A stretch of DNA of 64,000 nucleotides from Chitinophagaceae bacterium (GTDB taxonomy: Bacteria; Bacteroidota; Bacteroidia; Chitinophagales; Chitinophagaceae): NCBI GenBank assembly GCA_016786885.1, contig JAEUVO010000082.1, positions 1 through 64,000 on the forward strand, read 5' to 3'. The notes below the pieces were generated by a model. It saw only the letters and a program-made list of their open reading frames with translations. It searched no databases and was not told the origin of the DNA. Shown piece by piece: positions 33,242 through 41,996 of this stretch. A program made the position numbers and the translations under genes. How positions within the stretch are numbered: the first letter of the stretch is position 1; each line of letters starts with the position of its first letter.

Positions 33242-36070
33242 ATGAAGAAACGGTTACACCTTTTTTTCTTATTGATATTAACCTGCCTTACCAGTTACAT
33301 TACTGAGGCACAGTTGATTATTACCCAGCATCCAAATGCAACAGCACTGGCACAAAAACTGGTTGGTGATGGTGTATCTATCAGCAATGTAAGTTTTACC
33401 GGCAATAGCCTCATGGCTTCCTTCTTTCTTAACAGGGCCAACAGAACAAATATCGGGATAGACAGTGGCATAGTATTAACCAGTGGCCGTGCAAAAACAC
33501 TGGGAAATAATTTTGGTGTGGATGGCAATGGCGTAACACCTGCATCTGCGGTAGAAGCTGATAATGGATGGGGATTGCCCGGTGATCCTGATCTTGCCCT
33601 TGCCATCGGTGCACTTACTATGAGAGATGCCTGTGTGCTGGAATTCGACTTTGTACCATTGGGCGACAGTGTAAAATTCAATTATGTATTCAGTTCGGAA
33701 GAATACACTCCTAATTATGTTTGTTCTTTCAATGATGCTTTTGCATTCTTTATATCCGGACCGGGAATAACCGGGTTAAAAAATATTGCCTTAATACCAA
33801 ACACTACAACCCCGGTTTCCATTTTTAATGTAAACAATGTACCTGGTGGGGCTTGTCCGAATAATATTGCTTACTACATCGACAATTTAACCAATGCTTT
33901 TTTTACTCATGAAGGGCATACGACAGTGCTCACTGCAAGGGAGCAGGTGCAACCTTGCCAAACCTATCATCTGAAAATTGTTATTGCTGATGTTGGAGAT
34001 GCCGCAGTAGACAGTGGTGTTTTTCTGCAGGCTAAAAGTTTAACCTCCAATGCGTTTGGAATTACAAATCTTACACAAACAGATCCTACATCGGGCAATA
34101 GTTACCTGGTAGAAGGTTGTGCTGTAGGAGCTTTTAATATAACAAGACCGAGAAGAGATCCTAATCCGCTCAATATTACTTTATCGTATGGTGGTTCTGC
34201 ATTAAATACGATTGATGTACAAACCTTGCCTGCTTTCGTTACTATTCCGGCCAATGATAGTTTTGTTACCGTAAATGTGTTTCCGTTGATTGACGGGGCA
34301 CCGGAAGGTATTGAAGAATTAAAAATATATGCGCTGGCAGGTTGTGCTGCCGGTCTTCCTACCGACAGCACTATGATACAGATAAGGGATTATGATATAC
34401 TCTCCCTGGTACCTGATACAGCTATTATTTGTAAAGGCAGTTCCATCCAGCTTACCGCTTCTGCCGGCTATGATGTATACCAATGGTTGCCTGATCCTAC
34501 GTTGAGCAATACAACTATCCGTGATCCCATTGCCACGCCGGTTAATAGTGAAACAACTTATATATGCACCGCCAATGTGGGTACTTGTAATGCAAGAGAT
34601 TCTGTTTTCCTGAAATGGAAAGACGGATCGCTGTTATCAAAACTGGATGTTAATTGTCGCAATGCTGCTACCGGTAATATAAGGGTAACTGCAGGGCCTG
34701 AGTGGCAGCAACCCGTACAGTTCTCACTGGATGGTGTAAACTGGCAATCCGACAGTAGTTTCTTCAATCTGCCTGCCGGCAATTATGCAGTAAAGATCAG
34801 GGATGCCAATTGCATCGACAGTGTTATGGTTACAATAAACCAGGCCTTCCCGGATTTATTGATTGATAATGCTGCCATCACAGCAGCAAGTTGCTCAGGT
34901 AATGCAGACGGGCAGCTCAATATTACTGTCAGTGGTGGCAATGCACCTTACTCTTATTCGCTTGATGGAGTAAACTTTCAGCCGGGAAATTTGTTCAACC
35001 TTACTGCCGGCAATTATGCTGTTACTATAAAAGACAATAATGGCTGTTTGGTGTCACAAAATGCTGTTATTCCGTTGAACAATACAGTGACGATCGATGC
35101 AGGAACAGATGCTGCTATTTGTGAAGGTACCAGTCACCTTATGACAGCTGTATCTAATGCAACATCATTTGCGTGGACTCCTGTAGCCACTATGCAAAAT
35201 GCGAATAGTTTGACTCCTGTTGCTTCACCGTCAGATACCACCATGTATTATGTGACAGCTACAACAGGCATCTGTACCAGAACTGATTCAGTTAAAATAA
35301 ATGTGTGGCCCGCACCTGTTCCCAATGCAGGGGCTGATATTGCCGTTTGCTTTGGAAAAGTATTTAACCTCAATGGAAGCGGTGGAGTATCTTATCAATG
35401 GTCTCCTTCTACATACATGACAACGGCAGCCAATATTCCTGCACCTTCAGTAAAGGCAACAAATACTATTACCTACTCGCTGATGATAACTGATGCAAGG
35501 GGCTGTGCTTCGCTTACTCCTGATGATGTAAAAGTAACAGTGACCCCTGCCGTAAGAATTTTTGCGGGGAATGATACAGTGGCCGCCATCAATCAACCAG
35601 TGCAACTGCAGGCTATTGAACTCGGCAATGCCGGTGTAACGCAGTATACCTGGTCGCCTGCCAATTTCTTAAACGATCCAACAATAGCTAACCCTGTAGC
35701 CACTCTGCCGAATGATTTCCGTTATACAGTAACCGGTACAACACCTGAAGGTTGCGAAGGAGTGGATGAGATATTTATCAAAGCATACAAAGGCCCGGAA
35801 ATTTATGTTCCTTCCGGCTTTACTCCGGATGATAATGGACTTAATGATGTATTAAGACCAATACCTGTTGGTATAAGAGAATTCAGGTACTTCCGTGTAT
35901 TCAACCGCTGGGGACAGATCGTATTCAATACACAAGATCCCAATAAAGGCTGGGATGGCAGGGTAAACGGAGTAAGGCAATCCACCGGAACTTTTATCTG
36001 GATGGCAGAAGCCATCGATTATAAAGGCAACCTCATCAGCCGGAGAGGTTTTGTTACCATCGTCAGGTAA
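33242..36070 (+). CDS. Choice-of-anchor L / SprB-repeat protein with T9SS type B sorting domain
   Basis: 942 aa from ATG 33242 (signal MKKRLHLFFLLILTCLTSY). Residues about 22-270 fit the choice-of-anchor L domain (LVGDGVSISNVSFTGN; GIDSGIVLTSGRAKTLGNN; FVPLGDSVKFNYVFSSEEY; NDAFAFFISGPG). At least two SprB-like repeats follow (VQFSLDGVNWQSDSSFFNLP; PYSYSLDGVNFQPGNLFNLT, each with AGNYAV...D), then Ig/PKD-like segments. The type B sorting domain runs from IYVPSGFTPDDNGLNDVLRP to RRGFVTIVR. A surface adhesin or gliding-associated role is inferred from these modules. Confidence 0.88.
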   Translation: MKKRLHLFFLLILTCLTSYITEAQLIITQHPNATALAQKLVGDGVSISNVSFTGNSLMASFFLNRANRTNIGIDSGIVLTSGRAKTLGNNFGVDGNGVTPASAVEADNGWGLPGDPDLALAIGALTMRDACVLEFDFVPLGDSVKFNYVFSSEEYTPNYVCSFNDAFAFFISGPGITGLKNIALIPNTTTPVSIFNVNNVPGGACPNNIAYYIDNLTNAFFTHEGHTTVLTAREQVQPCQTYHLKIVIADVGDAAVDSGVFLQAKSLTSNAFGITNLTQTDPTSGNSYLVEGCAVGAFNITRPRRDPNPLNITLSYGGSALNTIDVQTLPAFVTIPANDSFVTVNVFPLIDGAPEGIEELKIYALAGCAAGLPTDSTMIQIRDYDILSLVPDTAIICKGSSIQLTASAGYDVYQWLPDPTLSNTTIRDPIATPVNSETTYICTANVGTCNARDSVFLKWKDGSLLSKLDVNCRNAATGNIRVTAGPEWQQPVQFSLDGVNWQSDSSFFNLPAGNYAVKIRDANCIDSVMVTINQAFPDLLIDNAAITAASCSGNADGQLNITVSGGNAPYSYSLDGVNFQPGNLFNLTAGNYAVTIKDNNGCLVSQNAVIPLNNTVTIDAGTDAAICEGTSHLMTAVSNATSFAWTPVATMQNANSLTPVASPSDTTMYYVTATTGICTRTDSVKINVWPAPVPNAGADIAVCFGKVFNLNGSGGVSYQWSPSTYMTTAANIPAPSVKATNTITYSLMITDARGCASLTPDDVKVTVTPAVRIFAGNDTVAAINQPVQLQAIELGNAGVTQYTWSPANFLNDPTIANPVATLPNDFRYTVTGTTPEGCEGVDEIFIKAYKGPEIYVPSGFTPDDNGLNDVLRPIPVGIREFRYFRVFNRWGQIVFNTQDPNKGWDGRVNGVRQSTGTFIWMAEAIDYKGNLISRRGFVTIVR

Positions 36071-36089
36071 GTTACCTCGCATTAGCTGC

Positions 36090-36097
36090 TATCTTTG
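36090..36097 (+). promoter_or_regulatory. Bacteroidota -7 element (TATCTTTG)
   Basis: Exact match to TAnnTTTG, ending 4 bp before the ATG at 36102, so the transcript would start at or just inside the first codons unless the element serves a shorter or leaderless message. No TTTG -33 partner is seen 19-21 bp upstream. Confidence 0.35.
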
Positions 36098-36101
36098 GAG
36101 C

Positions 36102-36602
36102 ATGAAGAGATCAGTTCTCATTATAAGTTATTTACTGTCTGTACATTTAGTTTTCGCCCAGGCGGATAGTATTCAACCTCCCTTTAAAAGATTTCCGGGC
36201 TATCCGCCTGTAAAATTGCTGCTGCCTGATAGTGTTTCTTTTTTTTCAAAAGACGATCTGTCAAAAAAAGAAGCTGTTCTTTTGCTGCTATTTAACCCTC
36301 AATGTGAACACTGCAAGCATGAAACAGAAGATATCATCAAACACATAGATAAGTTTAAAAATATCAGGATCGTAATGGCTACTAATATGCCATTCGATAC
36401 GATGATGGCCTTCCGTGCCAGGTACCAGTTAGATAAATACAGAAATATCATTGTGGGGCAGGATATACATTATTTTCTGCCAACATTCTTTATGATAAAG
36501 AGCCTTCCCTTTCTTGCATTTTACAGCCGCAAAAAGGAACTTATCTCTGTTTTTGAAGAATTGCTTCCTGTTGAAAAACTGTTGAAGGAATTTGAAAAAT
36601 AA
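36102..36602 (+). CDS. Exported thioredoxin-fold protein (CEHC)
   Basis: 166 aa with signal peptide MKRSVLIISYLLSVHLVFAQ. The segment AVLLLLFNPQCEHCKHETED has a thioredoxin-like CxxC (Cys68, Cys71), and SLPFLAFYSRKKEL resembles the cis-Pro strand region (LP) of the fold. TlpA/redoxin-like periplasmic thiol exchange is inferred; no clear substrate. ATG 36102 was chosen for the signal peptide over an in-frame start at 36051 that overlaps the T9SS gene. Plus-strand gene between the T9SS protein and mdh. Confidence 0.8.
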   Translation: MKRSVLIISYLLSVHLVFAQADSIQPPFKRFPGYPPVKLLLPDSVSFFSKDDLSKKEAVLLLLFNPQCEHCKHETEDIIKHIDKFKNIRIVMATNMPFDTMMAFRARYQLDKYRNIIVGQDIHYFLPTFFMIKSLPFLAFYSRKKELISVFEELLPVEKLLKEFEK

Positions 36603-36637
36603 ACGTTTTCATCATAATAAAACCAAGGCTGTTCCTC

Positions 36638-36645
36638 TACCTTTG
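36638..36645 (+). promoter_or_regulatory. mdh promoter -7 element (TACCTTTG)
   Basis: TACCTTTG matches TAnnTTTG 58 bp before the mdh ATG (36704). The 20-bp palindrome at 36652-36671 starts 7 bp downstream, so it would lie at the very 5' end of the transcript. Confidence 0.55.
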
Positions 36646-36651
36646 CGGCGA

Positions 36652-36671
36652 CCTGCCTGCCGGCAGGCAGG
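36652..36671. repeat. Perfect 20-bp palindrome in the mdh leader
   Basis: CCTGCCTGCCGGCAGGCAGG is fully self-complementary. A 12-bp version (CCTGCCGGCAGG) occurs at 26021-26032, and a near copy lies inside the isoaspartyl peptidase gene near 58496-58512. It is either a dispersed repeat or a hairpin at the 5' end of the mdh message. Confidence 0.85.
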
Positions 36672-36703
36672 AATATTTTCTCCATTCATAAATTAATTTA
36701 CTC

Positions 36704-37633
36704 ATGAAAGTAACTGTAGTAGGCGCTGGTGCTGTAGGTGCAACCTGTGCTGATAATATTGCCCGTAAAGAACTTTGTAACGAACTGGTCTTGCTTGATA
36801 TCAAAGAAGGTATCGCAGAAGGTAAGGCACAGGATATGATGCAGACAGCCACTTTGCTTGGCTTTGATACAAAGATCACCGGCAGTACCAATGACTATTT
36901 AAAAACTGCGAACAGCGATGTGGTGGTTATCACTTCAGGCCTTCCCCGCAAACCCGGAATGACTCGTGAAGAACTGATTGGTGTAAATGCTGGTATCGTC
37001 AAAGGTGTATGTGAAAACATTCTGAAACATTCTCCCAATGCTATCATCATTGTAATCAGCAACCCGATGGATACTATGACATACCTGGCATTGCAATCAA
37101 CCGGTTTGCCGAAGAACCGTATCATTGGTATGGGCGGTACACTGGACAGCAGCCGCTTCAAATACCAGCTCAGTCAGCATTTAGGTTGCAGTCCTGCTGA
37201 CCTGAATGCAGTTGTTGTGGGTGGTCATGGTGATACTACCATGATTCCTCTGATCCGCCTCGCTACATGGAACAGCACTCCTGTTACAAATTTCTTATCT
37301 GCTGAACAGCAGGAAAAGATTGTAAAAGATACAATGGTAGGTGGTGCTACATTAACGGCCCTGATCGGCACTTCGGCCTGGTATGCTCCCGGTGCTGCCG
37401 GAGCAGCATTAGTGGAATCGATCCTTCGTGATGAAAAGAAATTGTTTACCTGCTGCGTGGCACTTGATGGCGAATACGGACAAAAAGATATTTGCCTTGG
37501 CGTACCTGTTATCATAGGAAAGAATGGCTGGGAAAAAATTCTTGACTTTAAATTAAATGACAACGAGCAGGCAATCTTTAATAAGAGTGCTGATGCCGTG
37601 AGAAGCATGAATGATGTGCTGAAGACGTTATAA
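36704..37633 (+). CDS. mdh: Malate dehydrogenase (LDH-like)
   Basis: 309 aa; NAD-dependent malate/oxaloacetate interconversion in the TCA cycle. The N-terminal Rossmann motif is VTVVGAGAVGATCA. The substrate Arg lies in GLPRKPGMTREEL, the second substrate-binding Arg is within TLDSSRFKYQLS, and the catalytic His is in VVGGHGDTTMIPL. LDH-like rather than classical MDH; the R-K-P-G-M-T-R loop favours oxaloacetate over pyruvate. Length is typical. Single gene with its own promoter (36638-36645), palindromic leader and terminator. Confidence 0.95.
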   Translation: MKVTVVGAGAVGATCADNIARKELCNELVLLDIKEGIAEGKAQDMMQTATLLGFDTKITGSTNDYLKTANSDVVVITSGLPRKPGMTREELIGVNAGIVKGVCENILKHSPNAIIIVISNPMDTMTYLALQSTGLPKNRIIGMGGTLDSSRFKYQLSQHLGCSPADLNAVVVGGHGDTTMIPLIRLATWNSTPVTNFLSAEQQEKIVKDTMVGGATLTALIGTSAWYAPGAAGAALVESILRDEKKLFTCCVALDGEYGQKDICLGVPVIIGKNGWEKILDFKLNDNEQAIFNKSADAVRSMNDVLKTL

Positions 37634-37651
37634 ATAACATAAGCATATTAT

Positions 37652-37681
37652 AAAAAGCCTTCCTTTTGAGGAAGGCTTTTT
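37652..37681. terminator. Bidirectional terminator between mdh and methyltransferase gene
   Basis: AAAAAGCCTTCC (37652-37663) and GGAAGGCTTTTT (37670-37681) form a perfect 12-bp stem with a 6-nt loop, followed by T-rich sequence on both strands. It serves mdh (+) and the convergent methyltransferase gene, whose stop begins at its last base. Confidence 0.9.
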
Positions 37682-38628
37682 TATTTTTCAACCAGGTAGC
37701 ACCACCTGAATAACTTTCCCTCAAAATCAAATGGAGTCGTTGCTTTGGTAATATCCTTTACTGAAGTAGCATTGATTTTATCTCTCTCAAGATTAAATTT
37801 TCTGAAATTCGTACTAAAGTAAAGCAACCCGCCGGGTTTAAGTCCTCTGAGACAGTCATTGATCAGTTCTACATGGTCCCGCTGTATATCCAGTATATCA
37901 TCCATCCGCTTACTATTACTGAATGTTGGGGGATCCATGACAATGATGTCGAAATAACCCGAAGGTATTTTTTTCAGGTATTGCTTTACATCTGCATGGA
38001 TGATCTTGTATTTCGATGCGCTGTTAAACCCATTCAACTGCAGATTTCTTTCTGCCCAGTTCAGGTAGGTTTTTGACAGATCGGCTGTCACCACTTCCTC
38101 TGCTCCTCCTGCCGCTGCATATACGGAGAACGAACCGGTATAGGCAAAAAGGTTGAGTATCTTCTTGCCGGCACTTTGTTCCCTTACCATTTGCCGTGTA
38201 ATGCGGTGATCAAGAAATAAACCGGTATCAAGGTAATCGCTCAGGTTCATTATAAACTTTAACCCGTTTTCTTCCACTTCAAATTCATGCTGTACTTCAT
38301 CGTACTTCTGATACTGGCCTAATCTGCCCGGTTTTCGTTGCCGCAACTTGAGAAAAATATTATCCCTGGAAACATCTAAAACAGCAGCTATCACTGCAAG
38401 GCTTTTCTCCATCCAGGTATCATGCTCCTCCTCAGTCATGCCATGCCTCCGCCTGTATTCTGCTACATATAATTTATCGCCATAGAACTCGATACAGAAA
38501 GGGAATTCTGGCAGGTCATGATCATACACCCGGTAGCAGCTTATCCCTGCCCGTTTTGCATGCTTTCCAAGATGGCGAAATACCTTGGTCAGCCTGTTTT
38601 GGAACATTATTAGTTTATCTGCATCCAT
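37681..38628 (-). CDS. Stand-alone RlmK-like 23S rRNA methyltransferase
   Basis: 315 aa. The sequence MFQNRLTKVFRHLGKHAKRA, then GISCYRVYDHDLPEFPF, NLSDYLDTGLFLDHRITRQM, LNLFAYTGSFSVYAA (SAM-binding) and IVMDPPTFSNSKRMDDILDI, then QRDHVELI aligns by eye with the C-terminal (RlmK, m7G2069) half of the E. coli RlmKL fusion. The N-terminal RlmL half is absent, so the enzyme here is a single-domain protein. Cytoplasmic, acting on rRNA. The exact target base is inferred from homology. Confidence 0.88.
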   Translation of the reverse strand: MDADKLIMFQNRLTKVFRHLGKHAKRAGISCYRVYDHDLPEFPFCIEFYGDKLYVAEYRRRHGMTEEEHDTWMEKSLAVIAAVLDVSRDNIFLKLRQRKPGRLGQYQKYDEVQHEFEVEENGLKFIMNLSDYLDTGLFLDHRITRQMVREQSAGKKILNLFAYTGSFSVYAAAGGAEEVVTADLSKTYLNWAERNLQLNGFNSASKYKIIHADVKQYLKKIPSGYFDIIVMDPPTFSNSKRMDDILDIQRDHVELINDCLRGLKPGGLLYFSTNFRKFNLERDKINATSVKDITKATTPFDFEGKLFRWCYLVEK

Positions 38629-38688
38629 AGTTCAGTAGAAAACTTTCACGAAATTCGTACTTCATTTTTAATACCTGCTACTTATTTC

Positions 38689-40074
38689 ATGTATGCTATT
38701 GTAGATATAGAAACCACGGGAAGTTATGCTGCCGCAAATGGTATCACAGAAATTTCTATACATGTATTCGATGGCACCACTGTAGTCGAAAAGTTTGAAT
38801 CCCTGGTAAACCCGGGGCAGCCAATCCCCTATTATATCCAGGCTATGACAGGTATTACCGATAAAATGGTAGCCAATGCACCACGGTTTGAAGAAGTAGC
38901 TGAAAAGATTTATAGCATACTGCACGATAAGATCTTTATTGCACACAATGTAAACTTTGATTATTCATTCATCAAAGCACACCTGAAAGAATCAGGTTTT
39001 GATCTGAATAGTAAAAAACTTTGTACGGTAAGACTCAGCCGCAAGATATTTCCCGGGTTCCCTTCTTATAGTTTGGGTAAACTTTGCCAGTCATTGGGGA
39101 TTACCATCTACGACAGGCACCGGGCCGGAGGTGATACTGCAGCAACAGTACAGGTATTTCAGCTCTTGCTTCAAAATGACAGGGAACAGCATATACAAAA
39201 AAGCCTGCAACGCAATTCAAAAGAATCAGTATTGCCCCCAAATGTCCCTAAAGAGCATTTTGATAAGTTACCTTACACCCCGGGAGTTTATTTCTTTCAT
39301 AATGAAAAAGGTAAAATAGTATATGTTGGAAAGGCCAATAATATCCGCTACCGGGTGAACAGTCATTTCAGCAACAATTCTCAAAGCCGGCAGAAACAGA
39401 ATTTCATGCAGCATGTGCATGCTATCAGTTATCAAACATGTGGTACTGAACTAATGGCCTGTATTATGGAATCAGCAGAAATAAAAAAAAGATGGCCTGC
39501 TTTTAATTCTTCTCAAAAGAGATGGGAGGATATATATGGCATTTATATGTATGAGGATCAAAAAGGTTATTTGCGTCTTGCAATTGATAAAAACAGGAAA
39601 AGACTGAATCCTGTTTATACTTTTCATTATCTCGTTGATGGCCATGCTATCGTCAGGAAATTGATTACAGATCATCAGCTTTGCCCGAAGCTTTGTTTTA
39701 TACAAAAAGATACAGGCAAATGCGAAGGTATCAGCGAAGGTCATTGTAAAGGAGCCTGCGAACAAAAAGAGTCGCCACGGCAGTATAATAAGAGAGTTGA
39801 AAAAGCTGCCGCATCTCTCCGCAGGCAACCATCCTTTGCCATTGTAGATAAAGGAGTAAATGGTGATGATCAATCTTGTGTCCTCGTATTAGAAGGAGTT
39901 TTCTATGGCATGGGCTATCTTCCTTCTGACATACAAATAACAGATCCTGCCATGCTAAAAGATCATCTTACCGTTTACAGAGAAAACAGCTTTATCCGAA
40001 ACCTGGTACATGGCTATGCTGCCAGGTTCCCTGAAAAAGTAGTGCAGTTTGAAGAGGGAAAATTAAATGACTGA
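38689..40074 (+). CDS. DnaQ-like 3'-5' exonuclease fused to GIY-YIG (UvrC/Cho-like) nuclease
   Basis: 461 aa. The N-terminal about 175 residues are a DEDDh exonuclease: YAIVDIETTG (DxE), IFIAHNVNFDYSF (Asp), and RHRAGGDTAATVQVF (H-x4-D). From about residue 205, the segment DKLPYTPGVYFFHNEKGKIV, then YVGKANNIRYRVNSHF is a GIY-YIG domain as in UvrC or Cho. A C-terminal part has a Cys cluster (CPKLCFIQKDTGKCEGISEG, then HCKGAC). Such DnaQ-UvrC fusions are known in several phyla and are thought to act in repair. It overlaps the long reading of the FKBP gene only. Confidence 0.88.
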   Translation: MYAIVDIETTGSYAAANGITEISIHVFDGTTVVEKFESLVNPGQPIPYYIQAMTGITDKMVANAPRFEEVAEKIYSILHDKIFIAHNVNFDYSFIKAHLKESGFDLNSKKLCTVRLSRKIFPGFPSYSLGKLCQSLGITIYDRHRAGGDTAATVQVFQLLLQNDREQHIQKSLQRNSKESVLPPNVPKEHFDKLPYTPGVYFFHNEKGKIVYVGKANNIRYRVNSHFSNNSQSRQKQNFMQHVHAISYQTCGTELMACIMESAEIKKRWPAFNSSQKRWEDIYGIYMYEDQKGYLRLAIDKNRKRLNPVYTFHYLVDGHAIVRKLITDHQLCPKLCFIQKDTGKCEGISEGHCKGACEQKESPRQYNKRVEKAAASLRRQPSFAIVDKGVNGDDQSCVLVLEGVFYGMGYLPSDIQITDPAMLKDHLTVYRENSFIRNLVHGYAARFPEKVVQFEEGKLND

Positions 40075-40101
40075 CGGAAACAAAAATCCCTTTTCAACCT
40101 G

Positions 40102-40109
40102 TATTTTTG
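40102..40109 (+). promoter_or_regulatory. -7 element upstream of FKBP isomerase gene (TATTTTTG)
   Basis: TATTTTTG matches TAnnTTTG and lies 20 bp before the ATG at 40130, just after the end of the exonuclease gene. It supports an independent promoter and the internal start, since the frame is open from 40067. Confidence 0.5.
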
Positions 40110-40129
40110 CCCACTTAATTAATTCTGAT

Positions 40130-40834
40130 ATGAAAAAAATAATTCTGTTGAGTGCTGCCTTGGTTACGTTTATACTGGCTACTGCTCAAACCGTAAAGAC
40201 AAAACCTGCTGCCAAACCAGCCGTACCTGTTTTGAAAACGCTGAATGACTCTGCCAGTTATGCCGTTGGAGTAAGTGTAGCTAACTTTTATAAACAGCAG
40301 GGTGTAAAAAAATTAAATACTGCTCTTGTGTCCCGAGCTATCAATGATATACTGGGAAATAAAAAGCCACTGATCGATGATGCCGCTGCCAATACGGTAA
40401 TGAATAATTATATGACCATGCTTCAGGCTGAAAAGTCAAAGTCAACTATTGTGGCAGGTGAGAAATTCCTGGAAAAAAATAAATTGAAACCCGGAGTAAA
40501 AACAACTGCCAGTGGTCTGCAATATGAAGTAATAACAGAAGGCACTGGTGAAAAACCCACTGCTGCTGATAGTGTAACCTGCCATTACAGAGGAACATTT
40601 TTAGATGGTAAAGGATTTGATAATTCTTACGATAGGGGGCAACCAATTACGTTTGCATTAAGCGGAGTTATTCCCGGGTGGACAGAGGGTTTGCAATTAA
40701 TGAGTGTAGGTTCAAAATATAAATTTTATATCCCTTACAAACTGGGCTACGGGGCATTTGATTATATGACGATACCTGGCGGTTCAATGCTGACCTTCGA
40801 AGTAGAGCTGCTTGAAGTAAGAAAGAAAATGTAA
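40130..40834 (+). CDS. FKBP-type peptidyl-prolyl isomerase (Mip/FkpA-like), exported
   Basis: 234 aa from ATG 40130 (signal MKKIILLSAALVTFILATA). An N-terminal helical dimerisation region (about 35-115: SYAVGVSVANFYKQQG) precedes an FKBP domain (about 120-232: SGLQYEVITEGTGEKPTAAD; VTCHYRGTFLDGKGFDNSY; IPGWTEGLQLMSVGSKYKFY; IPYKLGYGAFD; LTFEVELLEV). Periplasmic folding of envelope proteins is the usual role. A perfect hairpin terminator follows. Confidence 0.93.
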   Translation: MKKIILLSAALVTFILATAQTVKTKPAAKPAVPVLKTLNDSASYAVGVSVANFYKQQGVKKLNTALVSRAINDILGNKKPLIDDAAANTVMNNYMTMLQAEKSKSTIVAGEKFLEKNKLKPGVKTTASGLQYEVITEGTGEKPTAADSVTCHYRGTFLDGKGFDNSYDRGQPITFALSGVIPGWTEGLQLMSVGSKYKFYIPYKLGYGAFDYMTIPGGSMLTFEVELLEVRKKM

Positions 40835-40851
40835 GAGCAAGTTTTTCCATT

Positions 40852-40879
40852 AAAAAGCCCTTTTATAAAAGGGCTTTTT
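40852..40879. terminator. Bidirectional terminator (FKBP gene / K+ channel gene)
   Basis: AAAAAGCCCTTTT (40852-40864), 2-nt loop, AAAAGGGCTTTTT (40867-40879): a perfect 13-bp stem with A/T-rich flanks, between the convergent genes ending at 40834 and 40892. Confidence 0.9.
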
Positions 40880-40891
40880 ATATTGCATGAT

Positions 40892-41902
40892 CTAACAAGA
40901 AAGGTTTCCCTTCATTTCTTTGATCTGCCTAATTGTGCCGAGCACAATTACTCTCATGCCGGGTGTTATATATGTTTCTTCAGGAGGATTGATCATAAAA
41001 TTCCCATCCTTATCTTTTATACCAATACAATTAACTCCTGTTTTCTTCCAGCCCATTACTTCGTGCAGGGATTTATCTTTTAATTCTGCCGGAAGATCAT
41101 CAAAGCCTACGGATTCCATATGAATGGAATGACCCTGTTCCCCGGAAAGAAAATCAATAAATTCAATCACATCGGGTTTAGAGATCAAAGTAGCCATATG
41201 TGTGCCTCCTATGAAATCCGGCATGATGACATTATCGGCTCCTGCCTTTTTCAACTTGGCCACAGAAGTAGCCTCTGAAGCACGGCTTATGATCTTGAGC
41301 CGTGGGCTTAATGCTCTTGCAGAAAGAACAATAAATACATTCTGCGCATCTACCGGCAGCGTGGTGATCAATGCCCTGGCTCTCTCTATTCCTGCTGCAT
41401 GTAAAACATCATCATCCGTTGCATCTCCCACTAACCTTGTAATGCCGGTACTTTCCGCATCAATTTTCTGGACCAGGTGCTCATCTTTCTCTATAACAAT
41501 AAACGACACACCATGGGCAGTAAGAATATTTGCGGCCTGGTTGCCATTCCGTCCATAACCACAAACAATTACATGATCATGTAACCTTGAAATATCTTTC
41601 ATGAGTTTCCGATTTTTAAAATACTGATTCAATTCTCCACTGATAACAAACTGAGTGATCCTCGTAATGACAAAAGCATAGGTAAGCCAGCTCGCTACCA
41701 GTAAAAACATAGTAAAAGTTCTTCCTGCCGTACTCAGAGGAATTGTTTCTCCATAACCTACTGTGGTAATGGTAATAGTCGTCATGTATATTGCATCGAA
41801 AAGAGAAGCCCCTTCTATTATCATGTATCCTATTATACCGGTGACAACGATAATGTGCAATACAATAAACGGCTGAAGCAGTTTGTAAGTAGACGCTTTC
41901 AA
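40892..41902 (-). CDS. Two-helix potassium channel with RCK (TrkA-N/TrkA-C) domains
   Basis: 336 aa. Two membrane helices (about 12-29 and 62-81) flank a pore loop with the selectivity filter TTVGYG (46-51). A cytoplasmic RCK domain follows (VIVCGYGRNGNQAANILTAH, a Rossmann nucleotide-binding motif; VIEKDEHLVQKIDAES; LVGDATDDDVLHAAGIERA), then a TrkA-C-like end (GVNCIGIKDKDGNFMINPPE; TPGMRVIVLG). Lengths are those of MthK-type prokaryotic K+ channels. Ion specificity is from the filter. Ligand (Ca2+ or nucleotide) unknown. Shares a bidirectional terminator with the FKBP gene. Confidence 0.92.
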   Translation of the reverse strand: MKASTYKLLQPFIVLHIIVVTGIIGYMIIEGASLFDAIYMTTITITTVGYGETIPLSTAGRTFTMFLLVASWLTYAFVITRITQFVISGELNQYFKNRKLMKDISRLHDHVIVCGYGRNGNQAANILTAHGVSFIVIEKDEHLVQKIDAESTGITRLVGDATDDDVLHAAGIERARALITTLPVDAQNVFIVLSARALSPRLKIISRASEATSVAKLKKAGADNVIMPDFIGGTHMATLISKPDVIEFIDFLSGEQGHSIHMESVGFDDLPAELKDKSLHEVMGWKKTGVNCIGIKDKDGNFMINPPEETYITPGMRVIVLGTIRQIKEMKGNLSC

Positions 41903-41996
41903 GTATGACTCTTTGCATAAAAATAAAGTGCAAAGAGCATTGTGCTATTGATTTAAGTCATAAGAGAATATGAGGATGCAGGTGGGATGTTCAAAA

